Shown: positions 14,501-31,780, counted from the stretch's first letter. The stretch is 64,000 nt of DNA from Lingula anatina (GCF_001039355.2 NW_019774648.1:310001-374000); one strand, 5' to 3'. Notes: a model not told the origin generated them from the letters alone. A program made the numbers and translations.

Positions 14501-17500
14501 AGTCAATAAAGAAAAAAGGAAGCTTTTTATCTGATTAAAAATAAAGTGAGTTCTGCCATGGGATTAGGATAATTAGACTCAAATATGCAACGCTTAAAAT
14601 GTTTACTGAGTTTTTGTGAAAAACATTTAAAACGTGAGACTTCGCACGCGGTTCATAATGGCGAGAGGTGACACTGGGTTTAGTTCGAAACGAACGAAAT
14701 TTTGAAAATTGATCTTGCTAACTAATTAGGATTCATTGTCTAGAATGACAATACTGAATTTGACATTAGACAGAGAGGAAAATATGGAAAATGGTTGAAA
14801 ATTCCAATTTGATCGTCCATATCGTGACAGTTAATCGACAATATACTTTTAAGAAACGGGCATAAGAAATATGTCTATTTCTTGTTTAAATACCATGGGA
14901 ATTGGAGGTCAAGAGAACGCCACAAAGACGTGCATTGAAGGAGAAAGGGCCACCTTAGGCAGTATTATAAACTGTATCTTACTTTTTGCCAAATTAGATC
15001 CAATACAATCCCAATTGTAGAGTATTGCTTACAACCCTTCGCCTTTTCATATCTTGGTGCTATTGAGCATGCCTTTGTCTTTCTGAACAACTGTTGGTAG
15101 TAAGTCGAAAAGTGTCCAAAAATTGAATATCAGAAAGTGGGGACGTTTTTCGCTCTTCACACCATGACGTTTGCCATCAAGATTTTTATTGCACTTCTTG
15201 TATTAACATGCTGAATATTATATGGAATTGTAAAAGAACCGAGAAGACCCTTCTTCCCTATAATGGTTTATTCCAGATTGAATGGAAAGGAAATATAATA
15301 ATAGCACAACGGTCGTTTAAATTTCTCCAATCGCAACTTCATACCGAAAATTGCCAATGGCATATAATAAAAAGTCGAATGTGAACCTTATTACTGTAAA
15401 CGTTACCAGTGTCTTGTGTTTCATTGCGAGGTAGATTGGCAGACGATAATGATGTCCTGATCTTAGGTTAAAACACTCAAAACAAACCAGAAAAGGCGAA
15501 TTCACCCTTCAAAAAACAAAATTGTTCACCCCGCCAACCGGCCTTTAAAAAAAGGGGTGGGGGCACACATTTATATATATATTTTTTTTTTCAAAATAAT
15601 CCATACTCATACGAATATTAAGCCGTATCATTTGGTTTTAAAGATTGTCCCCTCGCCTCTAAATATCCGTATTTCGCTAGTAATAAAAGTTGCCATTTTC
15701 ACATCAGAAATTGCTTTTATAGTAAAAGCGTGGGCTTTTACTATAGAAGCATACAAATGAGAAAAAGAACTAAATTGGAAATTCGGGTGAAAGGTCGATT
15801 AGTCTCAAAGAGAAAAAATCCTGATCACTTTAACGATGATTTGAAGCAATGAAACAGGATCCCGAATTCCCTTGATAAATCAGTCTTCCAGAATGGAACT
15901 GATAAGTCATGCAGCGGAAACGTCTGTTATAACTAACTTGGGAGACCAAGGACCGTGAGGACACTTGCCAAACTGCACGGGAGAAATCCTTGTGTTAGAT
16001 GCTTCTTCAGTAGAAGTTCAACGACACCACCACACTACTCTGTTCTGTACCTCCGTTATTCCAATCGATTAAGATCCAATTTATAAAATAATATCTAATA
16101 AAAAGCTTAAAAGCGTATAAATGCCCCCTCTCTTCCTTTCTCTCTCTCTCACACGCAAACACACACACGCACGCACCCACGCACATCTTCCCCATATATT
16201 TGAAAAGTATCCTCTAGAGATGTAGTAATACATGTAGTAGATAGTGTCAGACAGACGTAACCAATCAATAAACCAGCTAATTCTAAATCAGTTGTCTTTA
16301 CGTTAACACAAACATTGTTGGCCCAGGGACTACGTAATTACTAAGGATTGAAATATGGCATTTCACCAAGGAAAAGAAAGGCCCAATAGTAAGATGTGTT
16401 TTATGAATCAACACAACTTGAGATCCTTTCTTTTGATGTATAACGCAGCGCTACTCTTCTCACTGGTAAATTATATTAAAAATATTGTACGCATCACATT
16501 TTTTTGCACACTTGCCTATACTGTGTCTTAGTTGCTCTGCCGTCTTTATGTTGACCAGTGTGACGGCAATGTGCATTCTTCAGGAATTTGCCTGGTAATA
16601 TTTTATTCATCACATATTCTCCTTATATTATGCCCATGACAGTTTCAAGTATTTTCCCAGCATTTTCATTTTTCTGGTACTCACACGCCTTTAAAGCGTC
16701 AGTGTTGCCGTCCCTGTAGATAAAATGATTGCAAGTCTGCCAGGAACAACATTGTGAAGCGAATGGTTTTCGAGCCAATACGGCAAGATCTAAAACTCAT
16801 CTTTTAGTTTCAAACCCGATAGACAAACACCAGAGTTAATATACACAAATGTGTTTTCTTGAAGTTTCAGCAAAATCACAAGTGTGTAATGGTACTCTGG
16901 TGTATTGAGTGGTCCCCTGTGTTTAATGAACTGTTTCTTTATATTTGTACCTTGGAAAACCAATAATGACACATGAACCAAATTAATGAGAACTTGATGC
17001 TTAAAAGATGTTTCCCAGTTCCTCCACTTATCTTGTACCGAACATTGATTTTTTCGGATTAATTACCAGACTATTAAAAGTGCATTTCACCGTATTAGCA
17101 TTTTTAACATATTTAACCAAATTTCATTGTTTCTAAATTTAATTAGAGGTAGTAGGGTGGATATTATTTATGTTCTCTTACAGAAACGTACATATTACTT
17201 AGTCAAAAATACAAGGACGGTACGTATGTCCAGGTGTAGGTTTTTACATGCTGGTCAGTCAAGTGTATAATAAACACAAACCGTTGCTAGATGATCTAAT
17301 TCAGAAGTTCCACTGCTACATGTAAATAGGGAAAAGCTTTAAATGGTGCCACTCTCCTGATCTTACAGTAAGAAAATGCCACAGGCGAATCGGCCCCCGC
17401 ATTAGGGGGGAAAGCGATCTCTGTTTGTTAGAAAATGAAAATAAGACCGTTTCTGACCAGACACGATTATCGTGCAACTCACATCATGTGCAAAACGCAA

Positions 17501-17501
17501 C
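11581..17501. other. Gene-poor stretch
   Basis: No supported gene. A TC/AC-rich simple repeat lies at about 16129-16185. A short near-perfect hairpin lies at 15713-15750 (17-base arms, one mismatch, 4-base loop). Confidence 0.6.
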
Positions 17502-17694
17502 ACTTAGGGACCGTTTACATGGAAAATCTATTTTCTAAAAAATCTATTTTCTATTTGCGGTATCTTGTGATCACGGTCTGTGCCCTGAATATCCCGCGGC
17601 GTAATTACTGGCAGCGCGAGCCGTGATCACAAGATACCGCGAATGGAAAATAGATTTTTAGAAAATAGACTTTCCAAGTGAACGGTCCCTAAGT
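17502..17694. mobile_element. Palindromic MITE-like element
   Basis: A 193-bp element that is nearly one long palindrome. Both ends read acttagggaccgtt inward, and the arms stay complementary for about 75-80 bases through gcggtatcttgtgatcacgg, leaving a GC-rich centre of roughly 35 bases. No coding capacity. The palindromic ends and lack of a transposase fit a non-autonomous DNA transposon; the superfamily is not assignable by eye. Confidence 0.85.
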
Positions 17695-20600
17695 CTACGG
17701 ATATCAGCTGTACGCGTGACTGCTGCAGGCAAAATCACAGCGTGTCTAATCGTGTAAATCACAGATTTCTGCTTATTTTCTTTCTGTCTGATGAGAAAAC
17801 GACGAAACGAAAAATTAAAACATGCTACGAAAACAGACAGAGAAAACTGCACTTCTGCAGCACAAATCGCAATGAGTATATTGGGACAGCAAATAACTTT
17901 GGCACCAAATAATGCCAATGAATTAAAGGGCCATGCAATTCAGCTATGCGGTGTCTTATCCTACACACGCACACTCACGCACGCACTTGCGCAAACACAC
18001 ACACACACAAAGACTTACTAACTTACTCATTTCGCAGAACTGCTTAGCAAAATTTTACACGTCAATTTTACTCACGCGAATTCTCGCACCTTTCCTGTTC
18101 TCATATGATGTCATGTGCTGCCGTCAGCTTCTTTCAAGCTGTCTCGCATGATACCCATTGATGCATTTCAAACACACTTATATATACATATATAATTCAT
18201 TCTCAATTGTGAAGTTAAAGAAATGCAAGGCTCCCCTTTGTTTTTCACAATATCAGTCAAACTGTCAAGATGGACTGGGAAATATTGGTAAATATATTTG
18301 CTTGTCCAAAAAGCTGTGACTGATCTAAAATCTATCATCAATGTTGTAATATTTTTATTTGTATGAGAAACATTCCCAAAGTTTGGAAGAAACAAAAAAA
18401 CTCATAATGGGAATAAGAGACAACGGTATCCAAAATGTGGCTTACAGATTAACCCCAGTGCTGGCCTTTGTCTTAAAAGGGCCTCTACTTTCATTAAATG
18501 CAATTACTTTTACGTCAAAAAATGTTCTGACTATGTCTCCAGCGACACCCATTTATTCGTCATAGTTAATTATATTTCAAAGTTAAATCACCAGTCCTTG
18601 ATTTCCCTCGTGGCAGCAAAATTTCCTGCCACAAATTCAGACGCAATATTTTGAACGATTGTAAGAAACTCATTTTCTACACATCAGCCGAAAGGCGTTT
18701 TTCTGGGAAATGAAATTAACCTATTTTCACGCACGACCAGAGTAAAATGCAGTAATGTCCTGCGCGTGAATCCATACTTTTCCTCCATCAATGTTTCGAT
18801 GAAAAATAAGATTTCATTCTGGTCTAAAAATAAGATAAAATTCGAGATAAAGGTACATCTTATTTGGACTGATGTACAAGCACATTTAAAGAAATGGTTG
18901 GCCGGATTACGTAAATATTCCACATTTGATATAATAAAATGATTGATTTAAGGGTTTGTCTATGTGAGAGTCACGGCCTGATCGTGTCTGCTGGTAAATA
19001 ATGGCGAGAAGCATGAGCAGGGACTGAGCATTTCTCTTACACCTCTTAATATAATGCATGTGGTTTGTGCACAAAATATCAATGATTTTTGCTACCCAAG
19101 CATCAATGTCTTTAGGTACATGTCTGCTTGAAACGTGTTTGAGGGCGCAGTTAAGATGTAAGAGTTAATACTTTCCGAATGTTAGGAAGGGTTGAAACTA
19201 ATTGATTCTGACAAAATCATTAGCCATATGGTCGACTCGAAAAAGTTTTTGCTGTGTTACGGAAAATCGATTGCAAGAATCATGAAAGTCACATTTTTTG
19301 CATATGTATATGACATGTGTAAATCCTAATTTAAAAATTTTAAATGACGTTCAACTTCGTTATTAGTGATGGTACACGATTAGTACCCAATCAACATTTA
19401 AACTCTTAACTAAACTTTAAAAAAACTGCATCAGTGACAGCGCGGTTCATTTATTTACTGCACTTTTGTTAATTTTACCTTCCCTGTGGAGTTTAGGTTT
19501 AAGTAAATTAGACCTGCATTTGATCTCTGTCGGACGGTTTGATTATTTTAACAGTTCAAGCCCAACCCAAACGTATGCCAAAACAGATGAGTTCAAACAT
19601 CTCAAGACGTTTGAATCAGTCCTCTCTTCGGGGAAAAATTCACGCGGTGAGAGATCTAATTTATTTGTTACTTTTTTAAAGAAAAAAAAAAAAACGAATA
19701 TCATTTACTGCAAGCCGCTTACGTTAAAGGGCTAGGGTTTGTATATTTAAAAACATCGGCGTTTCCATAGATAAACTAACCTGACTCTTTGCTGTAACAG
19801 AATATACCTGTAAGCAGGGAACCTGGCGAGTTACGAACCAAAATTAAACAGCACTGAGTACTCTGCGAAAATATAATATTTATCATCAAGTTGCTCGTAG
19901 CATAAACCTAACTGGGCGATGAGAACGTTGCGAGAAAAATGAAATGGCCCTATTTTTAACATAAGCATATGCCTCGTGCTGACAAATGACGGGTTACATG
20001 ACGGGAAAAACCGTGACAACCATCTCCTGGACACTCAAGCTGATCTACTTCAAGGAAACACGTAAATTTACTGACCATCTGCCGGCATACAAGGTTTTAA
20101 ACGGTTAATGGGCAGTATAATCTAATAACTAGCGAACAAACAATACCTGTTACATACAACCTGTTGTAAGGCAATCACAAGGATGTGCCAACATGTTATT
20201 GATTTCATCTTTAACATCGGCTCCGTCGCTTTTGAACTTTACATGGGTGTTTTATTATGTATATTATTCAATGAAATAAGCGGACTTTTTATTGATTATG
20301 CAGTACTTCATCGGAAGTTTCGACGCAACTGATTTCATAATTTTCAGGAATCTATGTCACAATGACGGACAATTACCCCAAAAGAAATATCGGGATATAT
20401 GCAGAATGGCTCGATACTAATCTTCGCTAATCTTTACAAATCTTTCATAGGGGATTTCCTGAAAAAATATACAAATGATGCAAGTTATAGCAGCCGAAGT
20501 AATTTCCTGTTGAAAATACAATTATATACTCGGATGTAATTAGTCATATATCATGTAGTTGGTATAATTTTGTCTATTTCAAACAGCTTTCAAACGTCTT

Positions 20601-22254
20601 AGTTTAAATTACTCTAACATATAATAATACCACTGTATTCGGCAATAATGTCGAAACTGCATATAAACTGCATGTATTTGACTAAAATCTACGACGCTAG
20701 CCAGTCGTCCTGGGCAACTGATAGGTTGTTTTTGAGCCGATTAAGTAAAAAAAACTTCAGAATAGTAGGCCTAGGTTGTATCGGACTAGAAAAAAATTAA
20801 ATGGATGTTTCTATTCCCTTAAGATTTCGACTTTGGATTAGTTGATTTTGGTTAAGAATGACACTGCCTGAAGGCTATGCTGTTTTATTGTCTGATTATT
20901 TTTAATACTATGTCAAAAGACACCAAAAATGCAACCATGCAGTTCACAGACCACGAAAAACCAACACAGGGACGTTGAGCATTCTGTAACATCTTTGAAA
21001 AAATAAAAGATAGGCCCATCTCTCTCTCTTTTTTTTCTCTCACTTTCACTCTCTCTCTCTCTCTCTTTTCACTGTTTGATAGAAGTAGTAGTAGTAGCAG
21101 CAGTGGTAGTACTACTACTAGTAGTAGTAGTAGTAGTTGTAGTAGTAGTAATAGTAGTAGCAGTATCAGCTTATTTTCGGGACAAATTAATTGCAAAAGT
21201 AATTTGCCCGCATAAAAGAATGTAGAGAAACAAACATAGCCTTTAACGGATTTAAAAGGCAAGCTGTATCAGTGCTAACGCTGATCAGTTTCATCTGGAA
21301 ATGTGCACTGCAGCAGACACCTGTAAGAAATATCGGAGAGTCAGATTTAATTCCAGAAAAGAAACGCAAGCATCATGAAAGTATTTTAAAACAAGTTCAT
21401 ATTCAATAATTGAGTTGTGTCATTAACCCAAGCTTCTGGATGTTGAGGATAAAAAAATGGTTATCCTTGCTCACCCATGAAGAAAGCAATGAGTACGAAA
21501 GCATTGACTACATAGCTCCCAGGGGTCCGAGGGGATCCTACTGATACACTAACCTTAATATCTATCAGAAATTTAATTTTCCGTATGGTGATTGTAAAAC
21601 CGATAAACAGCATTGTCGCGTAAGAAAAACAAATCGTTCGTAACGAAAACGTTAGGTGACCTTGGATTTTTCTCATAAACACAAAATGTTCGATTGTATG
21701 TAAGGGACCTCATATTGGCAGTAAAATAAAATATATTTTTAAAAACGCTTGGTTACTAAATTTGAATACATTAATGGCTATGAAAAGAAAAGTATTGAAA
21801 ATGCGAAAAACATGTTCTGGTGTAGTATTTATTTTAATGCTTAGTTCATTACTCGTTATTTTGACAACAATGATGCATCGTTCCATTCGAAACAACCAGG
21901 ATCCGACGTCCTGAAGTTTTGATTTATGACCCTTCAGCTCCCTAGTGGGTATATTGACCAATGTGTGTTATGTTCTTAAATCATTGAATTAATGCTTTGG
22001 TGGAAGTCTCATTAACGATTAACCGTTGGACACTATTTGAGATAAGATAACAATGCCAAAGCTATGCCATTAGATCATTTGGAGTAAACTGTGGTGAAAT
22101 TCAGCACAGAAAATCTTGAACAAACAAAATAACGCCATAACGAGAAAGAAACATGTAGCAAAACCGATCCTTAGTTGTGAGAATTAAAGAGGACTCTTAC
22201 ACATCATCAGCTGTGGCCAACCTACGTGACCGAGGTATCGGCTGAGGTACCTCT
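17695..22254. other. Gene-poor stretch
   Basis: No supported gene. CA-rich repeat at 17962-18009; TC-rich tract at about 21019-21072 followed by an AGT/ACT-rich tract at about 21084-21163 that makes a low-complexity Leu/Val frame on the minus strand. Confidence 0.6.
21019..21163. repeat. Compound (TC)n and (AGT)n microsatellite
   Basis: TC repeats are followed by imperfect AGT repeats. A short actactact block in the middle inverts the sense of the repeat. Confidence 0.9.
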
Positions 22255-22475
22255 GGGCTCATTCCCAATGAAACTATCGTTCTACGGAGTTCGATCCAAC
22301 TCAGCGTAGACCCTCGCTTAATGCAATCAACTTACGCGTCCTCTTGTTTCCAACTCACTCGTATAATCACTTGCTGTCTTGGATTCTTCTCAAAGTCGCG
22401 TTAATCTGTTAATACTGATTATATTCAGAGTTGGATCGATCTACGTAGAACGATAGCTGCACTGGGAATGAGCCC
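22255..22475. mobile_element. MITE-like element with 48-bp terminal inverted repeats
   Basis: The left arm 22255-22302 begins gggctcattccca; the right arm 22428-22475 ends tgggaatgagccc. The two 48-base arms differ at about five positions and include ctatcgttctacg and tcgatccaactc. The 125-bp centre has no open frame. This fits a non-autonomous DNA transposon. Confidence 0.8.
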
Positions 22476-24349
22476 TTTAACTATAGTGTTCTGTATCTCT
22501 GGGGTGTCTAGCACACATTGCAGTCAAAATACTAGATAAATTCTGTTAACTTTTATTCGTTGTCGCACCGCACTCGCTAGTCTGCCATTATTTCTGGCCT
22601 TTTTCTCTAATAGATCTCATTAAATATACTTGATTTTACGATAAGTCGTGAGACTATTTCGGATGATTCCCATTTTCCTTATAAGAAATGATTTACATAC
22701 AGATTTTTAAGCAAACACTTGAAATATCGATGCCTTAGACCCCATTACCATAGATTTTAGATCGATCTATCCCTGTGGGAAGTCTCACTAGATTACTGTC
22801 AGCTTAGACGGCTTAAGCGTCTGTCCCGCCTACTGAAAGCTGTAAGGGGGTAATTAACTATGGTGCGCGCTCGGCTGACTGCAATTTAGCGTGAACCCCC
22901 AGGGAGTTAGGTCGATCTAAATCTTAATCCCTGGATTGATCTAAATCTCTGGGAATACACCCTTATATTGATTCTGAACGATGCTTTTTCATAGCTACGC
23001 CTAACAGGTAGAAGCTTGTAGCAGGTGAAATTAAGTTAGGCAAGTTTGCACCGAGTTATTCCTACTGACGCAGCCGTATTTTCGGCATCGTACGGCAGAT
23101 ACCGAATTTATCATCGTACAACAAATGAGATAAAGAGATAGTTTATATAGTTCAGAATTTCAACTCTCAACTCAAAATGTAATCATTTTTGATAGAATGT
23201 ATAGTAAAGGATTTATCTTTTCAATACTCATTTTGGTTTGTGGTAAGATGTTTGTCACAGTCGCCGCATATTAGGGTGCTGAATATTGACTGGACAATTT
23301 CATTTGGGATTTGCTTCTCCTCATATTAAGTTAATGCGATTCGACAAAAAAATCATTATTATAACGCGACTTCAAATGGTTAAAATGAATAATACCATCA
23401 TCAGAGACCCTTACAAAGATATTGCTTGAATCATAAAAATCAGATCAACAACCGTTCAACTTTAATAAATAGGTCAGTTTCTTGTAGTAAAAAATCTCCC
23501 TGTGCACCTGTGCAAGTGAATTACGGAGTACAATGAGAAGTGTACATGCCCATTCACCCACCCGCGCGCACACATATACTCAAACACACACTCATGCACA
23601 CACACATGCGCACACACTCACACAAACATGTACACAATCTGTCGCTTTAGCTTCAAACAATAAAAAAATTAACACTTACCAACTGGCGAATGTGTCTCTC
23701 TCCGGTGTGATTTGGATTGTAAATATTCACTGAATGAGACTATAACGTGAGTGTTAAAAGTTAACATAAAACCTTGGCAAACCAATAGCGGTGAGCTAGC
23801 TAAAATAGTTGCATGATTATCGATGAAGCACGTGGCAGGTTTGGCACCCCAGGCAGTGAAGTGATGACGGCACAGTGATGACGGAACCACGCACGGAAAG
23901 AAATACTTACCATGCACCTTTATAATTACCAACTGCACTTAACGAAATGAGAAAAATCAGGTAGTTTATGTTTTACAACTACAGCATTGATTCGAAAAGC
24001 GTTCACAACTTCGCCTCACATCGCGAATACACACTGCGGCCGTGTATCTATCGGGATAATTACGTTAGAACGCCGCAAGCGCCCAAGACATACGGTCAGT
24101 TGTGGTAAATCATTCTAAACAGCCTTGACTACGGGGTAAAAATAAAACGATTAAGACCTGGAAGGAAGAAACTGGAAAAATATAATAAGCCTACCACATT
24201 TCCTACGCGACTGATTAATTAATAATTAACGCAATGGTATTCATACATGTAATTGTGCTTAAGTGGTGAAGTAATAAACAGGGGTATCTTATCAAATGCA
24301 GCCTTTTAAAATGTTTAGAAATGATAAAAGTAAGAGGAAATATGCGCTG
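22476..24349. other. Gene-poor stretch
   Basis: No supported gene. A weak palindromic region rich in gatcgatct/agatcgatct words lies at about 22745-22965 and may be a decayed transposon. A CA-rich simple repeat lies at 23567-23635. Confidence 0.5.
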
Positions 24350-24418
24350 AAAACTGACATAATTCAGCTGGCAAATTAGGACTCTTTCCTAATTTGCCAG
24401 CTGAATTATGTCAGTTTT
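24350..24418. repeat. Perfect 32-bp inverted repeat with 5-base loop
   Basis: Arms 24350-24381 and 24387-24418 are exact reverse complements (32 of 32), separated by ctctt. The arm begins aaaactgacataattcagct. No duplication of the arm is seen elsewhere in the window. Confidence 0.95.
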
Positions 24419-27400
24419 GTTGCATTGGCAGGCTTCAGTAAGTGCCTACCAGAAATTGATTTAAAATGAGAAGTTCGTAAATAAAACAACTGTCCTGGAA
24501 TAAACCATCCACAGCAAACTCCATTATCACCTACGCCTTATACAAGGACGAGTTTGCTTGTTTGTCGAAATAGAATGAAAAAAATAAAGCGCAAACAGTT
24601 AATATCTTGATATGATAATGCACAACGATCGCGTAACATGCCAACAACGTAAGACCCGCGAATGCGAGACGTAAGAGCCATTTACGCTGGCATGCGTCGG
24701 ATATTGTGGGGTCACATTCTCGGCGATCAACTCGCCGTACTACACAGTGTATAACGAATACCAACACGCTTCCAAATGCTTATACTTATACGCACTGTAG
24801 AAGTCTAATCCATAACCTCGAAAATTTGGCGCTCTCACAGTTTTGACGCCGTTCTACGAAGTATACCATCGTGCTTCAGTGTACTCTAATACAAACCTTT
24901 CCCGTAACTTATTCGACGTAAGCCAGCGCATTCGCCAAATCATTCATACGTTGGCATAAGTTAAATCGAAATGGCGTGACTGCACCTGATTCAGATAATA
25001 GGCGTTCCACCCAAATTGTCCAACGCAACCAGTGAGAGGTGGCAAAACTCATCCAAAATAACTGAAAAAAAAAAAAAAAAAAAAAGATTACATACAAAGT
25101 CAGAATTGCAAATTCAGTTCTTCCTTTTCATTGTTCACGGTGAATTCGCAGCGTTAGAAGATATTAACATATGTTACTATACATTACTGCAGTTGTGAAA
25201 CATGAATAATATTCCTTTCATCATGAATTGTATTTGTTTCAATATTTCTGCAGCTGTCATCCACTTTTATCAGTAAAACTATTCTGGTTGTTAGGGCGAT
25301 AAACAGAATATAGGGATATGTAGCAATATCATCACAGTTGGAAAAATATGATAAAATACATATCCAATCTTGATTAACGTGAAAAACATGAAAAAATGAG
25401 GCTCGCGGTCAGAGACTACAATTCCTGGCGGCAGATGAGAAATAGACAGGATCGTCTGCGAGAATCTAACGTCCAGGGTAGCTTTTAAAGGCAAAGGGGC
25501 GAATTGTTATCCTACATTAACATAACAATTTTTAAATTATTTAAGATAGCCTTACTATTTGTGTCGTTTCCCAATTGCATATTTTCCATTACTTCAAAAC
25601 ACTTAACCCAAACGCTTTTAGAACAACTAATACTTTTGTTTAGTAAAATCAATGCTCTGTCTCTCGCTGTTTTGAGACGTTGTAGGTGTCGCCATATTCA
25701 TTTGAAAAATAGAAAATGTTGAATTTGTTATATAATTTTAACCTCTTAACAGAAAGCTAGGCCTTGTTTAATTTTTGTTGTCAATTATTTGTTTGAGTAT
25801 TTGATTTCACCCCCTGGAGATGAACGCTCGCTTCCTCGGTGCAGCACATTGAAAACGACCTCTCAGTATTTCTGTGTGATTTTATCATTTTTGAAAATCA
25901 TCCTACAATATATGTGCCCATTGATTTTTTTACATCTAAACGCAGTTGATTAAATTGAATCCGATTTGGAAATAATTTAACTTCTACAAAATCTGTATCA
26001 TAAAGTTGATGCCATGTGGATGATAAAACGAGCAAACAATGATGCCTACAGTATCTGAAAAAAGGGGATGCCGTGTAACCTAGAACTAAGACTCTTTAAA
26101 ACAGTCCCATTTTTTGACGTCACCCTTCTTGTAAGAGCTTCACTTTGCCAGTATATCATTCAGTGGCTCTCATGCGCGCAGCTCATCTGAATTGTTGATA
26201 TGACTGCGTGCCAATGCCAAGGACACGGCGTTCAGATGTTCAAAATAATGCAACAGCTGTTCAGCTGCAAATAAAATGCTAGCAACTTCTTCCAACTGGT
26301 ATATGTTCAAAATATACACGACATGTAATATACTTGTAAATAGACATGTAATATAGAGTCTATTTTAATGAAATTCGTTCTGGTGAAGGGTTTGTATAAA
26401 TAGAGGCATGACTGAGCCAATTGTAAATACGGATAAAAGCTACTTTTTATAGCTTATTTCGGCTATATTTCAGTTGAAACAGTTGGTTTTAATCGAAACA
26501 ATTAAGTCTACATCCCCGCCGCAGTTTATTTTCCGTTTGTTTGGTTGACATGTATATTTGACCAGTACATTTTCAAGCCTAGACTTTGCCCTTGTTACCA
26601 AACAGTTTGTCGTTCAGAAACCGTATTGCTGCTTTGAAAAACATATAACTTTTTTCTGTTGCAAAACAAGAGTAACCTGGAATTGATCCCCTATAGTGTT
26701 CTGGGATGTGCTAACATTGATAACGTCATAAGCTGTTCCCTTGAGATCAGGAAAATAAAACCAATGACAGCACAACGGATCAATCCACAGCGGTATATTT
26801 CCACTTATATGATAGACCTCGAATGATTCATGCCAAGGTGAAAATATTTCTTACATTGAAAACTTGCACTGCTTCTTGTGAGCGGCGCCGTGTGTTTTGA
26901 TCAAAGAAAGAAACCCCAAAATTCTATACACGTCTTCCTCTCTTTACCCTGTTCAGCGCACACATACTGTATTATGAAGAGTTTGCAATGGGCAATTACA
27001 ATCAAAGTTCACTGAATTTCAGGGTACGTCTTTGAAGTTCATGAATGTGAAACAATATATGACATCATGGAAATCCGTAGGGAAATAAGGTTTGTTTAGC
27101 ATAAAAGTCAGGTCTTTGATCTGTCTCCATATATTAACCTAGAACGATCATTTTTTCATTGTAGCTCTAAAAATAGCACAACAGGGATGACTTCACGCCG
27201 TCTGAGTTGTCAATAATGATAGCTGAAGCGGCAGTCCCTACCCCAACCCCCGGGTCCCTCGGTGACTTTAGATAGGCCTATACAAAAGTCAAAACTACAT
27301 TGTATTTCCGACAGGGTTTAACTCTCGCAATTTCGCTTAGCGGATTTCCACTAGATATGCAAAATCGAGTCAAAATTGCTAGAGCTTAAATGGGTTTTCA

Positions 27401-28594
27401 TCCTTTTTTCCACTAGAGAACGAGAAACCTGTTATGCGGCACGGAATCGATGCACAAGCGATAATTCAATTAACAATCATCTCGCAGTACGCAACAAGAG
27501 CAGGAATCGACAGTGAGTCGAGTGCATTTTAGTGATCTATTCAATAAATCAACAAAGATCGTCTGTTACGTGTTATATTTGAACCCTAAAGGAGACACAT
27601 TTGATGAACAGATGAATTGTTTAAACAGGCCTATGTAATATCGTTAAGGCAACAAATGAAGGAGATATTGCGAATGAACTCAATAAAGGACTCTTAACGA
27701 GTAACAGTACATGGAACTTCTCAATAAATAATATAATGTGAATGTCCCATAGATAAGTGTTTATCTTAAACGTCATGTACGATATGATACGATTCGAATT
27801 TCATATATTCACTATGGCAAGATTGATGAGAAAATGATTATGTAGACAGGACCACTCTGACAGTTTGATAGTTTTGTCTAAACAATGGTTAGACTTAAGG
27901 TAATAAAGATTTTGCGTTATAAAATCACCATAGCATTTAATATCAGGGCTATGCCAATTTCTTGACTGCTAGGCCTATATGATAAAAACATAATTATAAA
28001 TAAAAATACTCCAGTTATTGATGTACTCTAATTTTACAATGAAATTTTTAACAAGGACTGAATTTTTTAATCGTTTGAACTATGTAATTTGTAAAATAAT
28101 TTTGGGTAATTTTTCCTATAACCTAAATCCAAGGCCCATATAGGCCTAATGGTTAAGCCATTATAGTAAGGGTAACCTAACATCAGTGTAAGAAAAAATT
28201 ATAACAATACAGTTCCGCTGTAAATAAACATGACAAATTTCTTATTGTGAATATTGACTCCCAGTGACCATCTTTTCGTGTTCTAACCACCGCTTGCTGT
28301 TTATACAGGGCTGTACCTGATGTGTTGGCTGTACTTTTAATAAAAAAATTGTTATAGTTGTGCTTCACATGATACTGTGATTTTTCCTCCATTGCTGAAG
28401 AGCGGCAGAGTACTTACACTTGCCAATTTCCATCCGATGATAATCTAGGGCTCTTTAAATGACATATTTTGGACAGTGTTACATGCGATATTTTGAAGAC
28501 TGATATTTTGGCAAAAGAGCTGAAAGTAGAAATCACCATTTTTTTTGTAAAAGCTCAAAGTTTCTCTCTTTGATAAACGCGCATTAATTTGTTT
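24419..28594. other. Gene-poor stretch upstream of RPL4
   Basis: No supported gene. A 21-base A run lies at 25065-25085. Small minus-strand open frames at 24531-24767 (hydrophobic middle) and 24909-25097 cannot be tied to a family or to convincing splice sites. Confidence 0.5.
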
Positions 28595-28640
28595 TAGCCC
28601 TACTTTCTTTCTCTTTCCAGACGGCCATCTTGTTATCACA
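28595..28640 (+). promoter_or_regulatory. RPL4 promoter / pyrimidine-tract initiator
   Basis: A pyrimidine run ctttctttctctttcc at 28603-28618 sits just upstream of the RPL4 start, as expected for a 5' TOP-type ribosomal-protein transcription start. It is followed by ggccatcttg, resembling the YY1 motif common near ribosomal-protein gene starts. The exact start site is inferred. Confidence 0.55.
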
Positions 28641-28673
28641 CGTGTGTGAAAAGGGGCCGGAAAATCACTAAAT

Positions 28674-31780
<3,107 letters not shown>

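Noticed and set aside
16129-18009. Spaced repeats that could suggest a repeat array
   Set aside because: They are ordinary CA and TC microsatellites; no CRISPR, phage or bacterial operon features occur in this animal sequence.
20885-21262. 125-residue minus-strand open frame rich in Leu and Val
   Set aside because: It is the translation of the AGT/TC microsatellite and has no family features.
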